Of a DNA stretch of 64,000 nucleotides, positions 34,036 through 43,552 are shown one piece after another. This stretch comes from Sphingomonas psychrolutea. GTDB lineage: Bacteria > Pseudomonadota > Alphaproteobacteria > Sphingomonadales > Sphingomonadaceae. The translations under genes and the position numbers were made by a program. The notes under the pieces were generated by a model. The model ran no database searches, was not told the origin of the DNA, and worked only from the letters and a program-made list of their open reading frames with translations. The DNA lies in NCBI RefSeq assembly GCF_014636175.1, contig NZ_BMDW01000003.1, positions 1-64,000 of the forward strand, read 5' to 3'. Positions within the stretch are counted from its first letter, which is position 1. The number at the start of each line of letters is the position of its first letter.

Positions 34036-34614
34036 ATGGGTGAAACCGACGGGCGCCGCAAACGCGCTCAGACCAGCCGCGACCGGATCGTCGCGGCGAT
34101 GCTCGCGCTGGTCGAGGAAGGCCATATCACGCCAAGCGCCGATTTGGTCGCGGCGCAGGCGGCGGTCGGGCTGCGCACGGTGTTCCGGCACTTTGCCGAT
34201 ATGGAGACGCTCTACGCCGCGATGACGACTGAATTGTCGCGGCACTACGATCTCGGCGTCCATCCTTTCGCTGCGGAGGATTGGCGGGGCCGACTACGCG
34301 AGGGTGCCGAACGCCGGATCGCCACCTACGAAACCTTGCTACCGTTCAAGCGCGCCGCCGACGCGCACCGCCACATGTCGCCCGCGATCCAGGCCGAGCA
34401 TGATCGCGTGCTGGCACTGATGCGCGCGCGGCTGGAATCGGTGCTGCCCGCAGAGCTTCGGGCGCAAGCGAGCATGGTCGAGACGATCGACCTGCTGCTC
34501 AGCTTCGACGTGTGGCAGCGCCTGCGCGGCGACCAGAAGCTCCCGGTCGAGCAAGCGCGCGCCATCATCCTGGCCGAAATCGACCGCATCGCGCGAGATT
34601 GCGGCGTCCGCTAG
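34036..34614 (+). CDS. TetR-family transcriptional regulator
   Basis: The 192-residue protein has an N-terminal TetR helix-turn-helix (RDRIVAAMLALVEEGHITPSADLVAAQAAVGLRTVFRHFADMETLYAAM, residues about 13-60) and a helical ligand part. ATG at 34036 has AGGGAT before it and lies just past the sulfatase stop; a TTG at 34015 would overlap it. It is in the sulfatase operon and probably controls it. The 3' end overlaps the convergent DUF885 gene by four bases. Confidence 0.85.
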   Translation: MGETDGRRKRAQTSRDRIVAAMLALVEEGHITPSADLVAAQAAVGLRTVFRHFADMETLYAAMTTELSRHYDLGVHPFAAEDWRGRLREGAERRIATYETLLPFKRAADAHRHMSPAIQAEHDRVLALMRARLESVLPAELRAQASMVETIDLLLSFDVWQRLRGDQKLPVEQARAIILAEIDRIARDCGVR

Positions 34615-36431
34615 GCGCGCGCCCCGGCGATGTAGCGCGTGATGTTGCCGCCCAGCACATCGAGCGGCACATTACCCCCCTCGACCACTGCTTGGTTGAA
34701 ATCGCGCACATCGAACCGCGTGCCGAGCGCGACCTTGGCGCGGTCGCGCTGCGCGACGATCTCGGTCTGCCCCAATTTGTAGCCGCACGCTTGCCCCGGC
34801 CAGGCGCAATAGCGATCGACCTCGCTCGCCGCATTGCTGAGCGGCAGCCCCGTCGCCGCGACGAACTCCGCCAGCGCACGCGCGCGCGTCCACCCCATCG
34901 CGTGGATCCCGGTATCGACCACGAGGCGTACCGCGCGCCATGACAAGCCCATGAGATAGCCAAGCCGACCCGCCGGATCATCGTCATACATGCCCAATTC
35001 GTCGGCCAGTTGCTCGGCATACAGCGCCCACCCTTCGGAGTACGCGTTGAACGCGAGGATTGATCGCAGCAGCGGCAATTTCTGCGCATATTCGCCTTGC
35101 CAGACATGGCCGGGAATGCCCTCATGGAACACCAGATCGGGGATCGTCACCTTGTTGTGAATCGAAGGATCGCCGAGATTGACCCAGATCCGCCCCGGGA
35201 TCGACCCGTCGAGCGATCCCGGTCCGCCATAAGCGGCAGGGGCACCCGGCTCCTGCGCCAACGGCATACGGCGGATTTCGAGAACGCCGGGCGTCGTCCG
35301 CCGGAACGCAGCGGAAAGGCGTGGGCGGATCGCGTCGATCTTGCCTTGCATATACGCGACGATCTGCCGCCGTCCTGCATCGTCATTGGGGAAGACCATT
35401 TCGGGTCGGCGCTGCAACGCCGTCGCGCGCTCAGCAATCGTGCCCTGGGTCAGCCCGAAACCCCTGAGGATGACATCCATCCGTGCGTGCAGGTCGATCA
35501 GTTGCGCGACGCCCAGCGCGTGGATTTCGGCCGGAGTCCGCTGTGTCGTCGTGCTCGCGCGCAACCCCCACGCATACCATTCATCGCCAAATGGCCGCGC
35601 GCCGAGCCCCGCGGCATCGGTTGCCAGCGCGCGCTGTGCCTGAAGCTCGACAAGCTGACGCTCAAGCGCCGGCACGACCGATTCCTGCACGATCTTGACC
35701 GCGCGATCGACCCACGGCCCCGGGATTGTGCCCGATTTGCGCGCCAGCGGACCGATCAGCGGTCCATCGGGGGTCATCGCTTCGCGCACGGTCCGGGTGA
35801 CCCCGACGATCGTCTTGTCGAGCAGGAAGGCGGGCGGCACGAGTCCCTGCCCGCGCGCGATCCGCCCCCGCACCGTCTCGCCATCGAGTTGCGCCGCCGT
35901 CGCGGACAGTCGCGCGAGATAGGCAGCACAATCGGCCGCATCGCGCACCGGCTGATCGCCATCGAGCAGTTGCGGCACGTCGAGCCATGCCCCCACGTTC
36001 TGGATCACGGTGTAAGGCGTGTTACGCCAATTGCCGATCGTCGCGACGCCATAGGGCAGCTTCATGCCGTCAAGCGCGGTGCGAAACGCACTCTCGGCCA
36101 CCGCGAGGCTGGTCAGCGTGGCGGGATCGAGCCCGGCACGCGAAACGCGCCCGAGCGCAACCAGCGACTGCGACAGGAATGCTTGGCTCTTCTCGACGCC
36201 CGCTGGCGAGCGATCATCGAGGCGACTGCGCAATGCGGCATGATGCCCGGTATCGACGCCAAGCCGGGTGGCCTCGGCCGGTTGCAGTTCGAGCAATTGC
36301 CAGGCGAGGCGATCGAGCAACGCGGCGGCAGTCGGTGCGGCCGCCACGGTACGCTGGGGTGCAACCGCAAATGCGGCGCTGGCGGCAAGACCGGCAAGGG
36401 TCGCGCGACGGGAAGGTGCGAAAATGTTCAT
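34611..36431 (-). CDS. DUF885 metallopeptidase-like protein, exported
   Basis: The 606-residue protein is a DUF885 member, a family of M32/thermolysin-like fold peptidases. A twin-arginine type signal (SRRATLAGLAASAAFAV) leads to export. The zinc motif HEGIPGH and the downstream EGWALYAEQL lie in the second half, and the C-terminal part has ACGYKLGQTEI. ATG at 36431 is preferred because the signal then starts at residue 1; an extension to 36452 is possible. Substrate is unknown. Confidence 0.88.
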   Translation of the reverse strand: MNIFAPSRRATLAGLAASAAFAVAPQRTVAAAPTAAALLDRLAWQLLELQPAEATRLGVDTGHHAALRSRLDDRSPAGVEKSQAFLSQSLVALGRVSRAGLDPATLTSLAVAESAFRTALDGMKLPYGVATIGNWRNTPYTVIQNVGAWLDVPQLLDGDQPVRDAADCAAYLARLSATAAQLDGETVRGRIARGQGLVPPAFLLDKTIVGVTRTVREAMTPDGPLIGPLARKSGTIPGPWVDRAVKIVQESVVPALERQLVELQAQRALATDAAGLGARPFGDEWYAWGLRASTTTQRTPAEIHALGVAQLIDLHARMDVILRGFGLTQGTIAERATALQRRPEMVFPNDDAGRRQIVAYMQGKIDAIRPRLSAAFRRTTPGVLEIRRMPLAQEPGAPAAYGGPGSLDGSIPGRIWVNLGDPSIHNKVTIPDLVFHEGIPGHVWQGEYAQKLPLLRSILAFNAYSEGWALYAEQLADELGMYDDDPAGRLGYLMGLSWRAVRLVVDTGIHAMGWTRARALAEFVAATGLPLSNAASEVDRYCAWPGQACGYKLGQTEIVAQRDRAKVALGTRFDVRDFNQAVVEGGNVPLDVLGGNITRYIAGARA

Positions 36432-36541
36432 AGCGCCATGGTTAGTGCGCAACGCGGCGACGTCAAACGTTGGCTGCCCGTTACCCCGATCTTAACGCGG
36501 GCGTGCGATAGGCGGAGACCTGATGCCACGCTGCAGCGCCC

Positions 36542-37525
36542 ATGACTGACGTCCTCATCACGATCGACACCGAACTCTCCGCAGGCCTCCATCAGCGAGG
36601 AATGTCGGCACGCGAGAATATCGACAATTCGATCCTTGGTGTCGTGCCTGGCGGGACGGTCGGAATCGGTTGGCAAATGGATCAACTGGAGGCGCATGGC
36701 TTGAAGGGCGTGTTCTTCGTCGATCCAATGCCGGCGCTGGTCTATGGACCGGAGATTCTTGCAGACATGATCGGCCCGATTGTGGCGCGACGCCACGAGG
36801 TTCAGCTCCATGTCCATACCGAGTGGCTGGCATGGGCGAAAAGCGCGCCAGTGGGTAAGCGGCGCGGTCAGAATATCGGCGACTTCGATCTTGCCGATCA
36901 ATCCACCCTGCTCGGGCTCGCACGCGATCTGCTCGAGCAAGCCGCGGTCCCGCGCCCGATCGCGTTTCGGGCCGGCAATTATGGAGCAGACGACCGAACC
37001 CTGATTGCGTTGTCGGACTTGGGCATCGCGTGGGATAGCAGTTTCAACGCATCGTATTTAGGTGCGGCGTGCCGGATCGGGCTTACCGCCAATGACCATG
37101 CTCCTGTCTGGCGGCACGGTGTCGTGGAGGTGCCGGTTTCCGGAATCTCGGCGTCGTCCGGCTTGGTCCGACCGGCGCAGGTCTGCGCGTTGTCGCGGTG
37201 GGAGATGATCGATGCGCTGCGCCACGCAGCACAGCATCGGCAAGCGGCGTTCGTCATCGTCAGCCACAGCTTCGAAATGCTGTCGCGCGATCGCCGTCGA
37301 CCGAATCGTGCCGTGATGGCGCGGTTTACGGCGATGTGCCGGGAAATCGCGCGCAATCCAGATTTGCGCAGCGTCGGCTTCGGCGACCTTGATCCGGCGA
37401 TTGCAGCGCCGTTGCATCCGAAGTCGTCGCGCTTGCCGGCCAATCCGGTACGGATGATTGGACGCGTCATCGAACAGGCAGCGGCGACGGTGCGCTACGA
37501 GCGCCAATGGTCACGCGCGCGATGA
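36542..37525 (+). CDS. Polysaccharide deacetylase-like protein
   Basis: The 327-residue protein has the (beta/alpha) deacetylase pattern: LITIDTELSAG (metal Asp, start of NodB fold), QLHVHTEWL (the two metal His residues), FRAGNYGADD, and VIVSHSFEM. No signal peptide is visible, so it may act in the cytoplasm on a precursor. The ATGA stop overlap with the next gene suggests a shared path, probably surface-polysaccharide modification. The substrate is unknown. Confidence 0.82.
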   Translation: MTDVLITIDTELSAGLHQRGMSARENIDNSILGVVPGGTVGIGWQMDQLEAHGLKGVFFVDPMPALVYGPEILADMIGPIVARRHEVQLHVHTEWLAWAKSAPVGKRRGQNIGDFDLADQSTLLGLARDLLEQAAVPRPIAFRAGNYGADDRTLIALSDLGIAWDSSFNASYLGAACRIGLTANDHAPVWRHGVVEVPVSGISASSGLVRPAQVCALSRWEMIDALRHAAQHRQAAFVIVSHSFEMLSRDRRRPNRAVMARFTAMCREIARNPDLRSVGFGDLDPAIAAPLHPKSSRLPANPVRMIGRVIEQAAATVRYERQWSRAR

Positions 37526-38163
37526 GCCTGTCGATACCAAAGCTCGCAAAGCGGCTCGTCCGCCATATGGTGCATGACTACCGGCTCAACTGGATTTATG
37601 CTTCGACTGGCGCCGATGCTGTCCTTCCGCTCCCCGATACTCTCGAATTTGCGCGGCTCAACGACGTCGGGTTGATGCACATCGCCACATCGAACGACCC
37701 GCAATTCCGGAAAGCGCTCGGCTATGATCGGATGGGGGCGGAGGGATATGTGCTGGCGCAAGACGGCATCCCGCTTTGCGTGGCACATTTCGTGGATCTC
37801 GCGCGCTATGAGAATGCAACGATTTGGCCGCTTCGTGCGGATGAGGTCGCGCTACTCAACATCGTGACCGATGAACCAGCGCAAGGCCACGGCTACGCCG
37901 CTGTCCTCATTTCCAACGCGACCCCAGCGATGCTGTCGGTGCATTTCACGCGGGCAATCGCGTTTATTTGGTGGAACCACCGGGCGTCGCTTCGCGCGTT
38001 TCAGCAGGCCGGATGGCACCGTGTGGGTTTTTCGGTGGAATTCATCGGCAAACGAGGCAGCGTGCGCCACCTTCATGTGCCAATACCCACAGCTTGGTCG
38101 CCAAATCGATCGGGACCAGGAACCACGGCGAGGAGTCGAACGCCGCACCCGTTGCAGCATTGA
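37522..38163 (+). CDS. GNAT-like acyltransferase
   Basis: The 213-residue protein has GNAT-like features: a central strand and loop (VALLNIVTDEPAQGHGYAAVLI) and a C-terminal helix-strand (ASLRAFQQAGWHRVGFSVEF). ATG at 37522 overlaps the deacetylase stop by four bases, so this start is chosen over the GTG-like extension to 37507. With the deacetylase it may remodel acyl groups on a sugar. Confidence 0.72.
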   Translation: MSLSIPKLAKRLVRHMVHDYRLNWIYASTGADAVLPLPDTLEFARLNDVGLMHIATSNDPQFRKALGYDRMGAEGYVLAQDGIPLCVAHFVDLARYENATIWPLRADEVALLNIVTDEPAQGHGYAAVLISNATPAMLSVHFTRAIAFIWWNHRASLRAFQQAGWHRVGFSVEFIGKRGSVRHLHVPIPTAWSPNRSGPGTTARSRTPHPLQH

Positions 38164-38197
38164 TGACATCCCCGCCGAACGGGTCAAATCCTTGCGA

Positions 38198-38470
38198 TCA
38201 GTTCACAGAATCCTTCAAGCCCTTGCCGGCCTTGAACTTTGGCTGCGAGGATGCCTTGATCGTCATGGGCTCACCGGTACGCGGATTGCGGCCCGTCGAG
38301 GCCTTCCGCTTGCTCACCGAAAACGTTCCGAAGCCGACCAGGCGAACTTCATCGCCCCGTTTCAGCGCGACCGATACCGCGTCGAACACCGCCTCGACTG
38401 CCTTGCTCGCGTCGCCCTTGGTAAGACCCGACGTGTCCGCCACAGTCGCAATCAACTCTTGTTTGTTCAT
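38198..38470 (-). CDS. hupB: DNA-binding protein HU
   Basis: The 90-residue histone-like protein compacts and bends DNA as a dimer. The family signature runs from MNKQELIATVADTSGLTKGDA through VGFGTFSVSKRKASTGRNPRTGEPMTI to FKAGKGLKDSVN. ATG at 38470 gives the usual length; a longer frame to 38557 runs through the promoter. It is downstream of lon in the same direction, as in many proteobacteria, but has its own promoter. Confidence 0.96.
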   Translation of the reverse strand: MNKQELIATVADTSGLTKGDASKAVEAVFDAVSVALKRGDEVRLVGFGTFSVSKRKASTGRNPRTGEPMTIKASSQPKFKAGKGLKDSVN

Positions 38471-38506
38471 GGCCACCAGCCCCCCGTTACAAATATTCAA
38501 ATGATT

Positions 38507-38557
38507 CCCGGCGCGAAGCCAGTGGTCCAGTAAGACGGGTCGCGCCGGGGCTGTCAA
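38507..38557 (-). promoter_or_regulatory. hupB promoter with overlapping inverted repeat
   Basis: On the minus strand TTGACA (38557-38552) is followed after 17 bases by CTTACT (38534-38529), a sigma-70-type pair with a weak -10. A perfect ten-base inverted repeat (CCCGGCGCGA at 38507-38516, TCGCGCCGGG at 38540-38549) places one arm in the spacer and one downstream of the -10 element. It could be an operator, a leader hairpin, or the end of lon transcripts. Confidence 0.45.
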
Positions 38558-38608
38558 AGCAAAAGCGTCAACCCCCGCGCAAATATGGCAATTTGGGCGG
38601 CTAACGCA

Positions 38609-41038
38609 TCAATGATGCAGTTCACCGCCGATTGCCGGAACGCCCGCGGGAGGTTGTGCGGCGAGATCATCGGCTTCGGTCCAATCGATCGGTTCGAGCG
38701 GCGCGGTCAGCGCGAGTCGCAACACTTCATCGACATGCGCGACCGGGATGATCGTCAGACCGTCAAGGATGTTGGCCGGAATCTCCGCCAAATCCTTCTC
38801 ATTCTCCTGCGGGATCAGCACGGTGGTAATGCCACCCCGCAACGCCGCGAGCAGCTTTTCCTTCAACCCGCCGATCGGCAAGACACGGCCACGCAGGGTT
38901 ACCTCGCCGGTCATCGCGATGTCGCGCCGCACCGGAACGCCGGTCAACGTCGAGACGATCGCGGTGACGATACCGATACCCGCCGACGGACCGTCCTTCG
39001 GCACCGCACCTTCGGGCAAATGGATGTGGATGTCCTTGCGCGCGAAAATACTCGGCTTGATGCCATAGGATGGCGAGCGCGCCTTGATGAAGCTGAACGC
39101 GGTCTCGATCGATTCCTTCATGACGTCGCCGAGCTTGCCGGTGATCTTGGCCTGGCCGCGTCCGGGCACGGTCACACTTTCGATCGTCAGCAACTCGCCG
39201 CCGACTTCGGTCCAGGCGAGTCCGGTGACGGCGCCGATCTGATTCTCTTCCTCGCCAAGGCCGTGCCGATACTTCTTCACGCCGGCAAAATCAGACAGAT
39301 TGTCGGGCGTCACGGTAACGCTCTTGGTCTTGCCCTCAAGAATCTGGCGCAGCGCCTTGCGCGCCAGCCGCGCAATCTCGCGCTCGAGGGTGCGCACCCC
39401 GGCCTCACGCGTGTAATATTGGATCAGCGCGCGCAGACCCTCGGTCGTGAGCGTGAACTCACCATCCTTCAACCCGTGCGCCTCGATTTGCTTGGCGATC
39501 AGATGCCGCTCGGCGATCTGAACCTTCTCGTCCTCGGTATAGCCTTCGAGCCGGATAATCTCCATCCGATCGAGGAGTGCCTGGGGCAAGTTGAGCGTGT
39601 TCGCGGTGGTGACGAACATGATGTCCGATAGATCGACATCGATCTCGAGATAATGGTCCTGGAACTTGGCATTCTGCTCCGGATCGAGCACCTCGAGCAA
39701 TGCCGATGCCGGATCGCCGCGGAAATCCTGCCCAAGCTTGTCGATCTCGTCGAGCAGGAACAGCGGATTGCTGGTGCCGGCCTTTTTGAGGTTGGTCACG
39801 ATCTTGCCCGGCAGCGAGCCGATATAAGTGCGGCGATGCCCGCGAATCTCGGCTTCGTCGCGCACGCCACCCAGCGATTGGCGGATGAACTCGCGCCCGG
39901 TCGCCTTGGCGATCGACTTGCCGAGCGAAGTCTTGCCGACACCCGGCGGGCCGACGAGGCACAGAATCGGCCCCTTCAGCTTGTTGGTGCGCGCCTGTAC
40001 CGCGAGATATTCGATGATCCGGTCCTTGACCTTTTCGAGCGCATAATGATCCTCGTCGAGCACCGCTTGCGCCGCCGAAATGTCCTTGCGAACCTTCGAT
40101 TTCTTGCCCCAAGGAAGCCCCAGCAGCACGTCGAGATAATTGCGCACAACGGTTGCCTCGGCGCTCATCGGCGCCATCGTCTTGAGCTTCTTGAGCTCTG
40201 CGGTCGCCTTGGTCCGCGCTTCCTTCGACAGCTTCAGTGTGGCGATTTTCTGGGTCAGTTCGGCGATCTCGTCGCCCTCGCCCTCATCGCCTTCATTGCC
40301 GAGTTCGCGCTGGATCGCCTTCAACTGCTCGTTGAGATAATATTCGCGCTGGGTCTTCTCCATTTGCCGCTTGACCCGCGACTTGATCTTCTTTTCGACC
40401 TGCAACACGCCGAGCTCGCCCTCCATGAAGGCGAACACCATCTCCAGCCGCTTGGCCGGATCGCGCTCGATCAGCAATGCCTGCTTGTCGCTCACCTTGA
40501 CCTGGATATTGGCGGCAACCGCATCGGCGAGCTTCGAGGGATCCTCGATCTCGGCCAACTGCACCGCCGTCTCCGACGGCAGCTTGCGGTTGAGTTTCGC
40601 GTAATTCTCGAACTGATCGATCACCGAGCGCATCAACGCCGAGACCTCGGTGCTGGCGACTTCGAGCGCATCAGCCCCCGCTTCACCGTCGAGCATCTCG
40701 ACCTCGGCGGAGAGATAGCCATCGACGGCGGCGAGCGACGTCAGTGCCGCGCGGCGCTTGCCTTCGACCAGCACGCGCACCGTGCCGTCGGGCAGCTTCA
40801 ACAATTGCAACACGACCGCCGTAACGCCGACCTCGTACAGATCGTCGCGGTCGGGGTCATCCTCGGCCGGATCGACCTGCGCGACGAGGAAAATCTCCTT
40901 GTCGGCGGCCATTGCCGCTTCCAAAGCAGCGACCGACTTGTCGCGGCCGACGAACAGCGGCACGATCATCGCCGGGAAGACGACGATGTCGCGCAACGGC
41001 AGAACAGGGTAAAACGGGGTGGAAGAAACTTGGGTCAT
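38609..41038 (-). CDS. lon: ATP-dependent protease Lon
   Basis: The 809-residue protein degrades damaged and regulatory proteins in the cytoplasm. It has the N-terminal LON substrate domain ([20 protein letters not shown]), a coiled coil, an AAA+ domain with [12 protein letters not shown] and [11 protein letters not shown], and a Ser-Lys protease domain with PKDGPSAG. The length is typical. It is divergent from the gene at 41037, with almost no intergenic space. Confidence 0.98.
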   Translation of the reverse strand: MTQVSSTPFYPVLPLRDIVVFPAMIVPLFVGRDKSVAALEAAMAADKEIFLVAQVDPAEDDPDRDDLYEVGVTAVVLQLLKLPDGTVRVLVEGKRRAALTSLAAVDGYLSAEVEMLDGEAGADALEVASTEVSALMRSVIDQFENYAKLNRKLPSETAVQLAEIEDPSKLADAVAANIQVKVSDKQALLIERDPAKRLEMVFAFMEGELGVLQVEKKIKSRVKRQMEKTQREYYLNEQLKAIQRELGNEGDEGEGDEIAELTQKIATLKLSKEARTKATAELKKLKTMAPMSAEATVVRNYLDVLLGLPWGKKSKVRKDISAAQAVLDEDHYALEKVKDRIIEYLAVQARTNKLKGPILCLVGPPGVGKTSLGKSIAKATGREFIRQSLGGVRDEAEIRGHRRTYIGSLPGKIVTNLKKAGTSNPLFLLDEIDKLGQDFRGDPASALLEVLDPEQNAKFQDHYLEIDVDLSDIMFVTTANTLNLPQALLDRMEIIRLEGYTEDEKVQIAERHLIAKQIEAHGLKDGEFTLTTEGLRALIQYYTREAGVRTLEREIARLARKALRQILEGKTKSVTVTPDNLSDFAGVKKYRHGLGEEENQIGAVTGLAWTEVGGELLTIESVTVPGRGQAKITGKLGDVMKESIETAFSFIKARSPSYGIKPSIFARKDIHIHLPEGAVPKDGPSAGIGIVTAIVSTLTGVPVRRDIAMTGEVTLRGRVLPIGGLKEKLLAALRGGITTVLIPQENEKDLAEIPANILDGLTIIPVAHVDEVLRLALTAPLEPIDWTEADDLAAQPPAGVPAIGGELHH

Positions 41039-41780
41039 GCATACTCCGGGGCGGCGCCAGCCACGCGCCTATGATGTCTTATATGGGGCGGATTGCCATT
41101 CCATCAATCGCCGAACGGTTTTGGGTGCAATGATTGCATGCGCGGCAGCGCCGACAGCGGCGTGGTCGCGTCCCGATGCGGTGTCGCGCGCGCTGACGGC
41201 GGCCGGTGGTGAGGCCGTCTTGCGGCGGGTTCTAGCGGTGGCGTGGCGCGGCACCGCGCGGATGATGCTGGGCAAGGTTCCAGTCGATCTGAACGTGGAG
41301 ACGCGCATCGAACCGTTCGTCCGGGGGCGATCCGACACTTGGCTCGAAAGTGAGGGACGCAGCACGATTCGCACGGTCATGGTCGAGCGCGACAGTGCTT
41401 TCCTGGTGCATGAGGGCGCGCAGACCGCGCTAGCGCCTGAGCAGGCGCGGTTCGAGCGGCAGCAATTCGGCGCCTATGCGTATCTGCTGCTCGCCCCCGC
41501 CTTTGTCAGCGCGGCGAGCGCGACGCGGCTCAACGCGGCACGTGAGGGGTATCCGCCGATCGCGCTGACCCTCGCGCGCGACGGGCGGATCGCCGCGGCC
41601 GACTATCGCATCGGAACGCCCGACCACGAAGGGCGCTCGCTGCGCCAGCATTTCAGCCTCGCCGGTTCGGTCTCCTCCAACGGGGTACGCTTCCCACGCG
41701 TCATCACGATCGTGCAGGACGGGCGGCCGCTGTCGCGCCTGACGATCCGCGATTTCTCGGTGGATCTCGACGCGGCATGA
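41037..41780 (+). CDS. Exported protein, possible LolA-like fold
   Basis: The frame encodes about 247 residues. A twin-arginine-like signal (NRRTVLGAMIACAAAPTAAW) lies some 25 residues past the ATG at 41037, so the true start is unclear; a TTG at 41115 and ATG at 41130 are alternatives, and the first overlaps the lon start region. The mature part has beta-rich stretches (VAWRGTARMMLGKVPVDLNVETRIEP, FPRVITIVQDGRPLSRLTIRDFSVD) like LolA or outer-membrane sorting folds. Its stop codon overlaps the next gene (ATGA). Confidence 0.6.
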   Translation: MHTPGRRQPRAYDVLYGADCHSINRRTVLGAMIACAAAPTAAWSRPDAVSRALTAAGGEAVLRRVLAVAWRGTARMMLGKVPVDLNVETRIEPFVRGRSDTWLESEGRSTIRTVMVERDSAFLVHEGAQTALAPEQARFERQQFGAYAYLLLAPAFVSAASATRLNAAREGYPPIALTLARDGRIAAADYRIGTPDHEGRSLRQHFSLAGSVSSNGVRFPRVITIVQDGRPLSRLTIRDFSVDLDAA

Positions 41781-43504
41781 CACTGCACCGGATCGCCTTC
41801 GCGCTGCTTTGTTTGGGCATGACCGGCGCGAGCTTGCCTAAAAAGGGCGAGCCGCCGATCACCGCACAAACGCAGAAATCGGGCGGGCCGATCGACCCCG
41901 ATCAAGCCAGGCTGCGCTTTGATTCGGCCGATCTCGCGTTCGAGGTCCTGCCCGAAACGCAAACGCTGCGCGGCATCGCGACGCTGTCCTTTACCGCCAA
42001 AGCGCTGCTGGACCGGCTGGTCGTCGATCTCGACCGCAATTTACCGGTCGATGCCATTACCATCGACGGGGTCACGCTGGCATCGACCGCGTGGAGCAAC
42101 CCGGAGGGCAAGCTGTCGGTCACTTTGCCCCGCGCCGTCCCCACCGGTGGCAAGGTCACGGCGCGCATCATTTACGGCGGGCAGCCGCATGTCGCGGTGA
42201 AGGCACCGTGGGATGACGGGATGGTGTGGGCCAAGACGCCGACGGGCGAACCCTGGTTCGCGACGACGGCGGAGGGTTCGGGTTGCGACCTGTTCTGGCC
42301 GTGCCTCGATTTCCCGACCGGGGAACCGGGGGTGGTCACACTCCACATCACGGTGCCAAAGGGGCTGAAGGCACCCTCCAACGGCATATTGCTCGGGGTC
42401 GAGGAATTGAGCGACGGGCGCACGACCTGGAACTGGCGCGTGAAGCAGCCCAACACCTATGGCATCGCGTTGACGGTCGGGCCGTATGAGCAAGTTTCGG
42501 GCAGCTATAAGAGCCGCTACGGCAACACGATCCCGCTCTTTTATTGGTATCTGCCGGGAGAAGAGGAGAAAGCGCGCGGGCTATTCGCTGAATTCGCCCC
42601 GACGCTCGATTTTTTCGAAAGCGAGATCGGCCCCTACCCGTTCAGCGATGAAAAACTCGGCGTGGTCGAAACGCCGCACAAGGGCATGGAACACCAAACC
42701 ATCAACGCTTACGGCAACGGCTATGCCAAGGCACCCGAAGGGTTCGACTGGCTGTTCCACCACGAATTCGCGCACGAATATTTCGGCAATCAGATGACGG
42801 TGGCGAATTGGGACGATTACTGGCTGCACGAAGGCTATGCCAGCTACATGCAGCCGCTCTACGGCCGCTGGCGCGAGGGCAATGCGCGCTACGCCACGAT
42901 GCTGGCCGAGCAGCGCAAGAGCATCGCTAATCTGCGCCCGGTCATCTCGGGCAAGGTGCGCACCGAGGAAGAGGTGTACGAGCTGGCGAAAGGCGGGCCG
43001 GGTCAGGACATTTATTACAAGGGATCGTGGATGCTCCATACCTTGCGCGGCCTGATCGGGGATCGCGCTTTTCGGAGCGTAACGCGGCTTGCGGTGTACG
43101 GGCGGATCGACCCGCGTCCCGGTAATTTCACGCCACGCTACACCTCGACCGACGCATATGAGCGGATCGTCCGGCGCGTGACGGGCAAGGATTATGGCTG
43201 GTTCTTCGACGTGTATCTGCGGCACGCGGCGTTGCCCGATCTCATCGAGACGCGCACGGCGCGCGGCCTCTCGCTCCGCTGGGACGCGCCGGGCGGGCGC
43301 CCGTTTCCGATGCCGGTCGATGTACAAAGCGATGGGCGGGTCGTGCACGTGCCCATGACCGGCGGGATCGGCCGCCTTTGGGTGGCGAAAAGCGCGCACA
43401 TAGTGATCGACCCCGATGCCAAGCTGCTGCGGCGTTCAGTCGCGATCGAGCGGTATCAGGCGTGGCGCGATGCCGAGGCGCGCCGCGCCAAGGTCGCGAA
43501 TTGA
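41777..43504 (+). CDS. M1-family zinc aminopeptidase, exported
   Basis: The 575-residue protein has the M1 gluzincin core: the exopeptidase-type loop KGMEHQT (in place of GAMEN), the zinc motif HHEFAHEYFGNQMT, and the distal Glu in WLHEGYASYM. A short signal precedes it (about 1-17). Family members remove N-terminal residues from peptides. It is coupled to the upstream gene by a four-base overlap. Confidence 0.93.
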   Translation: MTLHRIAFALLCLGMTGASLPKKGEPPITAQTQKSGGPIDPDQARLRFDSADLAFEVLPETQTLRGIATLSFTAKALLDRLVVDLDRNLPVDAITIDGVTLASTAWSNPEGKLSVTLPRAVPTGGKVTARIIYGGQPHVAVKAPWDDGMVWAKTPTGEPWFATTAEGSGCDLFWPCLDFPTGEPGVVTLHITVPKGLKAPSNGILLGVEELSDGRTTWNWRVKQPNTYGIALTVGPYEQVSGSYKSRYGNTIPLFYWYLPGEEEKARGLFAEFAPTLDFFESEIGPYPFSDEKLGVVETPHKGMEHQTINAYGNGYAKAPEGFDWLFHHEFAHEYFGNQMTVANWDDYWLHEGYASYMQPLYGRWREGNARYATMLAEQRKSIANLRPVISGKVRTEEEVYELAKGGPGQDIYYKGSWMLHTLRGLIGDRAFRSVTRLAVYGRIDPRPGNFTPRYTSTDAYERIVRRVTGKDYGWFFDVYLRHAALPDLIETRTARGLSLRWDAPGGRPFPMPVDVQSDGRVVHVPMTGGIGRLWVAKSAHIVIDPDAKLLRRSVAIERYQAWRDAEARRAKVAN

Positions 43505-43552
43505 CGTCGCGTGTTTTATTGAGATAATACACAACGACGATAGGACACTGCC

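Noticed and set aside
34611..36431. DUF885 peptidase as a lasso isopeptidase or as the missing leader protease
   Set aside because: Lasso isopeptidases are prolyl-oligopeptidase-like serine enzymes and B2 is a Cys protease; this is a distant zinc peptidase with its own neighbours.
35097..36545. 482-codon plus-strand frame opposite the DUF885 gene
   Set aside because: Arg-rich shadow of the DUF885 coding strand, with no domain or ribosome site.
38120..38165. tRNA-like segment (GAGTCGAAC run) near the GNAT stop
   Set aside because: Only a T-loop-like string is present; no acceptor or anticodon stem can be formed.
39653..41074. 473-codon plus-strand frame opposite lon
   Set aside because: Shadow frame; the lon reading frame has full family conservation on the other strand.
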